The notes under the pieces are model-generated. The model saw only the letters and a program-made list of their open reading frames with translations, searched no databases and was not told the DNA's origin. Below are positions 4,674 through 7,036 of a DNA stretch of 7,036 bases, in pieces. The stretch is from Gaiellasilicea sp038324115 (GTDB lineage: Bacteria; Actinomycetota; Thermoleophilia; Gaiellales; Gaiellaceae). Numbering within the stretch: position 1 is the stretch's first letter; each line of letters starts with the position of its first letter. Made by a program: the position numbers and the translations under genes. The stretch is taken from positions 1 to 7,036 of the forward strand of contig JBBQHQ010000135.1 in the NCBI GenBank assembly GCA_038324115.1, written 5' to 3'.

Positions 4674-5647
4674 CCCTCGGGCTCGGGCGTGAGACGCTCG
4701 CGCTCGTGGGTCCGTCGGGAGCGGGGAAGTCGAGCGTGCTCCGTGCCATCGCGGGCCTGCTCCGGCCCGACGAGGGACGCGTGGCGCTCGGCGCGGAGAC
4801 GTGGCTGGACACCGCGCGCGGAATCGACCTTCCGCCCGAGCGGCGCCGAGTCGGGCTCGTCTTCCAGGAGTACGCACTCTTCCCTCACCTCGACGTCCGC
4901 GCCAACGTCGGCTTCGGCGGCCGCGCGCGTGTGGACGAGCTGCTGGAGCGCTTCCGCATCGGGCACCTCGCGGCGGCGCGGCCAGCTGCGCTCTCGGGCG
5001 GCGAGCGCCAGCGCGTCGCGCTCGCCCGCGCGCTCGCGCGCGACCCGGCCGTGCTCCTGCTGGACGAGCCGCTCTCGGCGCTCGACGCGCACACGCGGAG
5101 CTCGGTCCGCGGCGAGCTCGCCGAGCTGCTCCGCGAGCTCGCGCTCCCCGCGATCGTCGTCACCCACGACTTCGACGACGCGGCCGCCCTCGCCGACCGA
5201 GTTGGCGTGCTCGTCGAAGGCGAGATCCTCCAGGCCGGGAGCGCCGCCGAGCTGCTCGCCGCGCCGCGCGACGCCTTCGTCGCGAGCTTCACCGGGGCCA
5301 ACCTGCTGCCGGGCAACGCCCGCCCGGGGCCGGACGGTCTCACCGAGGTCGTGCTCGACGGCGGCCGCTCGGTCTTCTCGACCGACGGCGGCTCCGGCCG
5401 CGTCGGCGTCGCCGTCTATCCGTGGGAGGTCGCTGTCGGCCCGACGACGGCGGGCGATTCGGCGCTCAACCATCTGACCGAGGTCGTCCGCAGCGTCGTC
5501 CCGCTGGGAAACCGGGTCCGCGTCGGGCTCGGGTCGTTGACGGCGGAGGTGACGGCTGCGTCGGTCGAGCGGCTGGGCCTCGTCCCGGGCACGAGCGTCG
5601 TCGCCTCGTTCAAGGCGACCGCCGCCCGGCTCGTGCCGCTCGCCTAG
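4616..5647 (+). CDS. modC: Molybdate ABC transporter ATP-binding protein ModC
   Basis: This 343-residue cytoplasmic ATPase powers molybdate import. All nucleotide-binding motifs are intact: Walker A GPSGAGKSS (32-40), Q-loop VFQEYALFPHL (82-92), signature LSGGERQR (127-134), Walker B VLLLDEPL (146-153), D-loop SALD (154-157) and H-loop His184 in VVTHD. The helical region between Q-loop and signature is short. Residues from about 284 to 342 form a C-terminal TOBE/Mop domain (SALNHLTEVVRSVVPLGNR onward), which in ModC proteins can bind molybdate and inhibit transport. ATG 4616 is chosen because the first strand (MDELELRLDHRL) is needed for the fold. This start lies 58 bases inside modB with no clear ribosome binding site, which implies translational coupling. 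The stop TAG (5645-5647) overlaps the stop of the convergent minus-strand gene. Confidence 0.95.
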   Translation: MDELELRLDHRLRSFRLSLALGLGRETLALVGPSGAGKSSVLRAIAGLLRPDEGRVALGAETWLDTARGIDLPPERRRVGLVFQEYALFPHLDVRANVGFGGRARVDELLERFRIGHLAAARPAALSGGERQRVALARALARDPAVLLLDEPLSALDAHTRSSVRGELAELLRELALPAIVVTHDFDDAAALADRVGVLVEGEILQAGSAAELLAAPRDAFVASFTGANLLPGNARPGPDGLTEVVLDGGRSVFSTDGGSGRVGVAVYPWEVAVGPTTAGDSALNHLTEVVRSVVPLGNRVRVGLGSLTAEVTAASVERLGLVPGTSVVASFKATAARLVPLA

Positions 5648-7036
5648 GCGGGGACTGCGGTGGCGATCTCGGCCGAGCTCAGGCCGAGCTCGCTGGCGAG
5701 TGCGCGGACGATCTCGGGATCGAACTGCGAGCCGGCGCAACGGTCGAGCTCGGCGATCGCCTCGTCGTCCGTGAGCCGGTCGCGGTAGACCCGGTCCGAC
5801 GTCATCGCGTCGTAGGCGTCGGCGACGAAGATGATGCGGGCGCCCAGCGGGATCGTGTCGCCCGCGACCCCATCCGGGTAGCCGGAGCCGTCCCAGCGCT
5901 CGTGGTGGTGGAGCACCCAGTCCGCGACCGGGTCGACGCCGAGCGACTCGAGCATCCGGAAGCCGATCTGCGGATGCCGCTCGAGCACGAGGCGCTCCGT
6001 CTCGGAGAGGGGGCCCGGCTTGCGCAGGATCTCCTCCGGGATCGCGAGCTTGCCGAGGTCGTGGAGGCTGCCGGCGAGCCGGGTCAGCTCGACCTGCTCG
6101 CGGTCGACGCCGAGCTGCGTGGCGATCCGCGCGGCGAGGTCGGCGACGCGCTCGGAGTGGCTGCCCGTGTAGGCGTCACGCGCATCGACCGCGCGGGCGA
6201 GGCTCGCCGCGGCGCGGAAGCGGGCGGCGCGGTCGGGGCCGGCGGCGAGCCGCTTCAGCTCCGCGATCTCGACGACGTCCGGGCGGTAGATCCGCACCTG
6301 ATCCTTGCCGTACTCCTTGGCCCAGTAGAGCGCGCTGTCCGAGCGGCGCACGAGCTCGTCGCGATCCATCCCGTCCTCGGGGACGGTGGCGATCCCGGCG
6401 CTGATCGTGACGGAGCCGGCCGGGCCTGCGGAGGCGATCTCGGCGGCGGCAATCCGGCGCACGATCGCCTCGGCGGCGATCCGGGCGCCCTCCTCGTCCC
6501 GGCCGGGGAGGAGGATCGCGAACTCGTCCCCCCCGAGCCGAAACGCCTCGCCGCCCTGCCGCAGCCGGGTCGCGAGCTGGGCAAGCACCTTGTCGCCGCC
6601 GGGATGCCCGAACCGGTCGTTCAGCTTCTTGAAGTCGTCGATGTCCACGAGGCAGAGGCTGAGCGGATAGCCCTGCTCGCGCGAGTCGGCGAGCTCGTGC
6701 TCGAGCCGCTCGTGGAAGTGCCGGTGGTTGCCGAGCCCGGTCAGCGGGTCGGTCAGGGCGAGCCGCATCGCCCGGAGCTCGCGGAAGGTCGAGCGCTGGT
6801 AGAGCGCGATCGCAAGCAGCGGGCCGACGAGCGCGATCGAGAGGAGGGGGGAGCGCTCCCAGAGCACGACGAGGATCAGCGCCGCGGAGCCCATCAGGGC
6901 GAAGGGCACCATCGTCACCGACAGGCTCGTGCGCGCGACCTCGAAGAGGGACTTGCCGCCGCTGATCGAGAGCACGAGGCTGATCAGGAGCAGGTTGAGC
7001 GTGTAGTTGACGAAGGCTGCGGCGGCGACCTTCCCG
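5644..7036 (-). CDS. Membrane-anchored GGDEF plus HD-GYP cyclic-di-GMP protein (5' end outside window)
   Basis: The frame is open through the right edge, so the N-terminus is missing. A GTG at 6975-6973 could be called as the start, but it falls inside a membrane helix (VNYTLNLLLISLVLSIS), so the gene very likely begins further right. Counting from that GTG, two more hydrophobic segments lie near 19-39 and 43-59, then DPLTGLGN (76-83) opens the GGDEF domain. This has metal-binding VDIDDFKKLND (110-120) and an intact GGDEF (148-152). The residues ahead of it, RQGG (139-142), replace the usual RxxD inhibitory site. An HD-GYP phosphodiesterase domain covers about 255-430, with His273, HDLGK (305-309), His334, HHHERWDGSGYPDG (356-369) and Asp386 in VADAYDAMTS. 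The protein can in principle both make and break cyclic-di-GMP, under control of the membrane part. Which activity dominates cannot be read from the sequence. Confidence 0.93.
   Translation of the reverse strand, partial: GKVAAAAFVNYTLNLLLISLVLSISGGKSLFEVARTSLSVTMVPFALMGSAALILVVLWERSPLLSIALVGPLLAIALYQRSTFRELRAMRLALTDPLTGLGNHRHFHERLEHELADSREQGYPLSLCLVDIDDFKKLNDRFGHPGGDKVLAQLATRLRQGGEAFRLGGDEFAILLPGRDEEGARIAAEAIVRRIAAAEIASAGPAGSVTISAGIATVPEDGMDRDELVRRSDSALYWAKEYGKDQVRIYRPDVVEIAELKRLAAGPDRAARFRAAASLARAVDARDAYTGSHSERVADLAARIATQLGVDREQVELTRLAGSLHDLGKLAIPEEILRKPGPLSETERLVLERHPQIGFRMLESLGVDPVADWVLHHHERWDGSGYPDGVAGDTIPLGARIIFVADAYDAMTSDRVYRDRLTDDEAIAELDRCAGSQFDPEIVRALASELGLSSAEIATAVPA

Noticed and set aside
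3732..4877. 381-codon minus-strand open frame opposite modB and modC
   Set aside because: Highly charged low-complexity translation (Arg/Glu/Asp/Gly) antisense to conserved mod genes. No family features.
5670..5692. CTCGGCCGAG palindrome and repeated GGCCGAGCTC near the convergent stops
   Set aside because: It considered as a terminator for modC, but it lies in coding sequence for a Leu/Ser/Glu-rich C-terminus, where GAGCTC-type repeats are common in this GC-rich DNA, and there is no U-run or clean hairpin.

Overview
The window looks like chromosomal DNA from a high-GC actinobacterium. The strong G/C bias at third codon positions, frequent GTG starts, 4-base gene overlaps and protein style suggest the Thermoleophilia (Solirubrobacter/Gaiella-like soil lineages). 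That lineage is inferred from style and was not tested by a search. There is no sign of phage, insertion sequence, tRNA, rRNA or CRISPR. Coding density is very high, and the only gaps are about 168 and 85 bases.

Layout, left to right. (1) Positions 1-921, minus strand: the N-terminal 307 residues of a soluble poly-HAMP signalling protein, probably a hybrid histidine kinase, running off the left edge. (2) Positions 922-1089: a divergent control region holding a perfect 19-base palindrome and a second, looser inverted repeat. (3) Positions 1090-2655, plus strand: a full-length acyl-CoA (probably propionyl-CoA) carboxylase beta subunit whose frame is interrupted by one in-frame TAA at 1414-1416, followed by a GC-rich hairpin. 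(4) Positions 2741-5647, plus strand: a tightly overlapping four-gene molybdate operon. It encodes a small helix-turn-helix plus Mop (molybdate-binding) regulator, the lipoprotein ModA, the permease ModB and the ATPase ModC. (5) Positions 5644-7036, minus strand: a membrane-anchored GGDEF plus HD-GYP cyclic-di-GMP enzyme, running off the right edge. Its stop codon overlaps the modC stop in a shared CTAG.

How the genes relate. The mod genes form one unit: ModA captures molybdate (or tungstate), ModB and ModC import it, and the HTH-Mop protein is well placed to read intracellular oxyanion and control the operon, a role ModE plays in proteobacteria. The carboxylase gene would feed propionyl-CoA into methylmalonyl-CoA, but no biotin-carboxylase partner lies in the window. 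The two flanking signalling genes have no evident functional link to either metabolic block.

The points most worth a second look are the single-base nonsense change in the carboxylase, the 19-base palindrome upstream of it, and the HTH-Mop regulator with a short inverted repeat over its own start codon. I found no clear evidence of a wholly new system.
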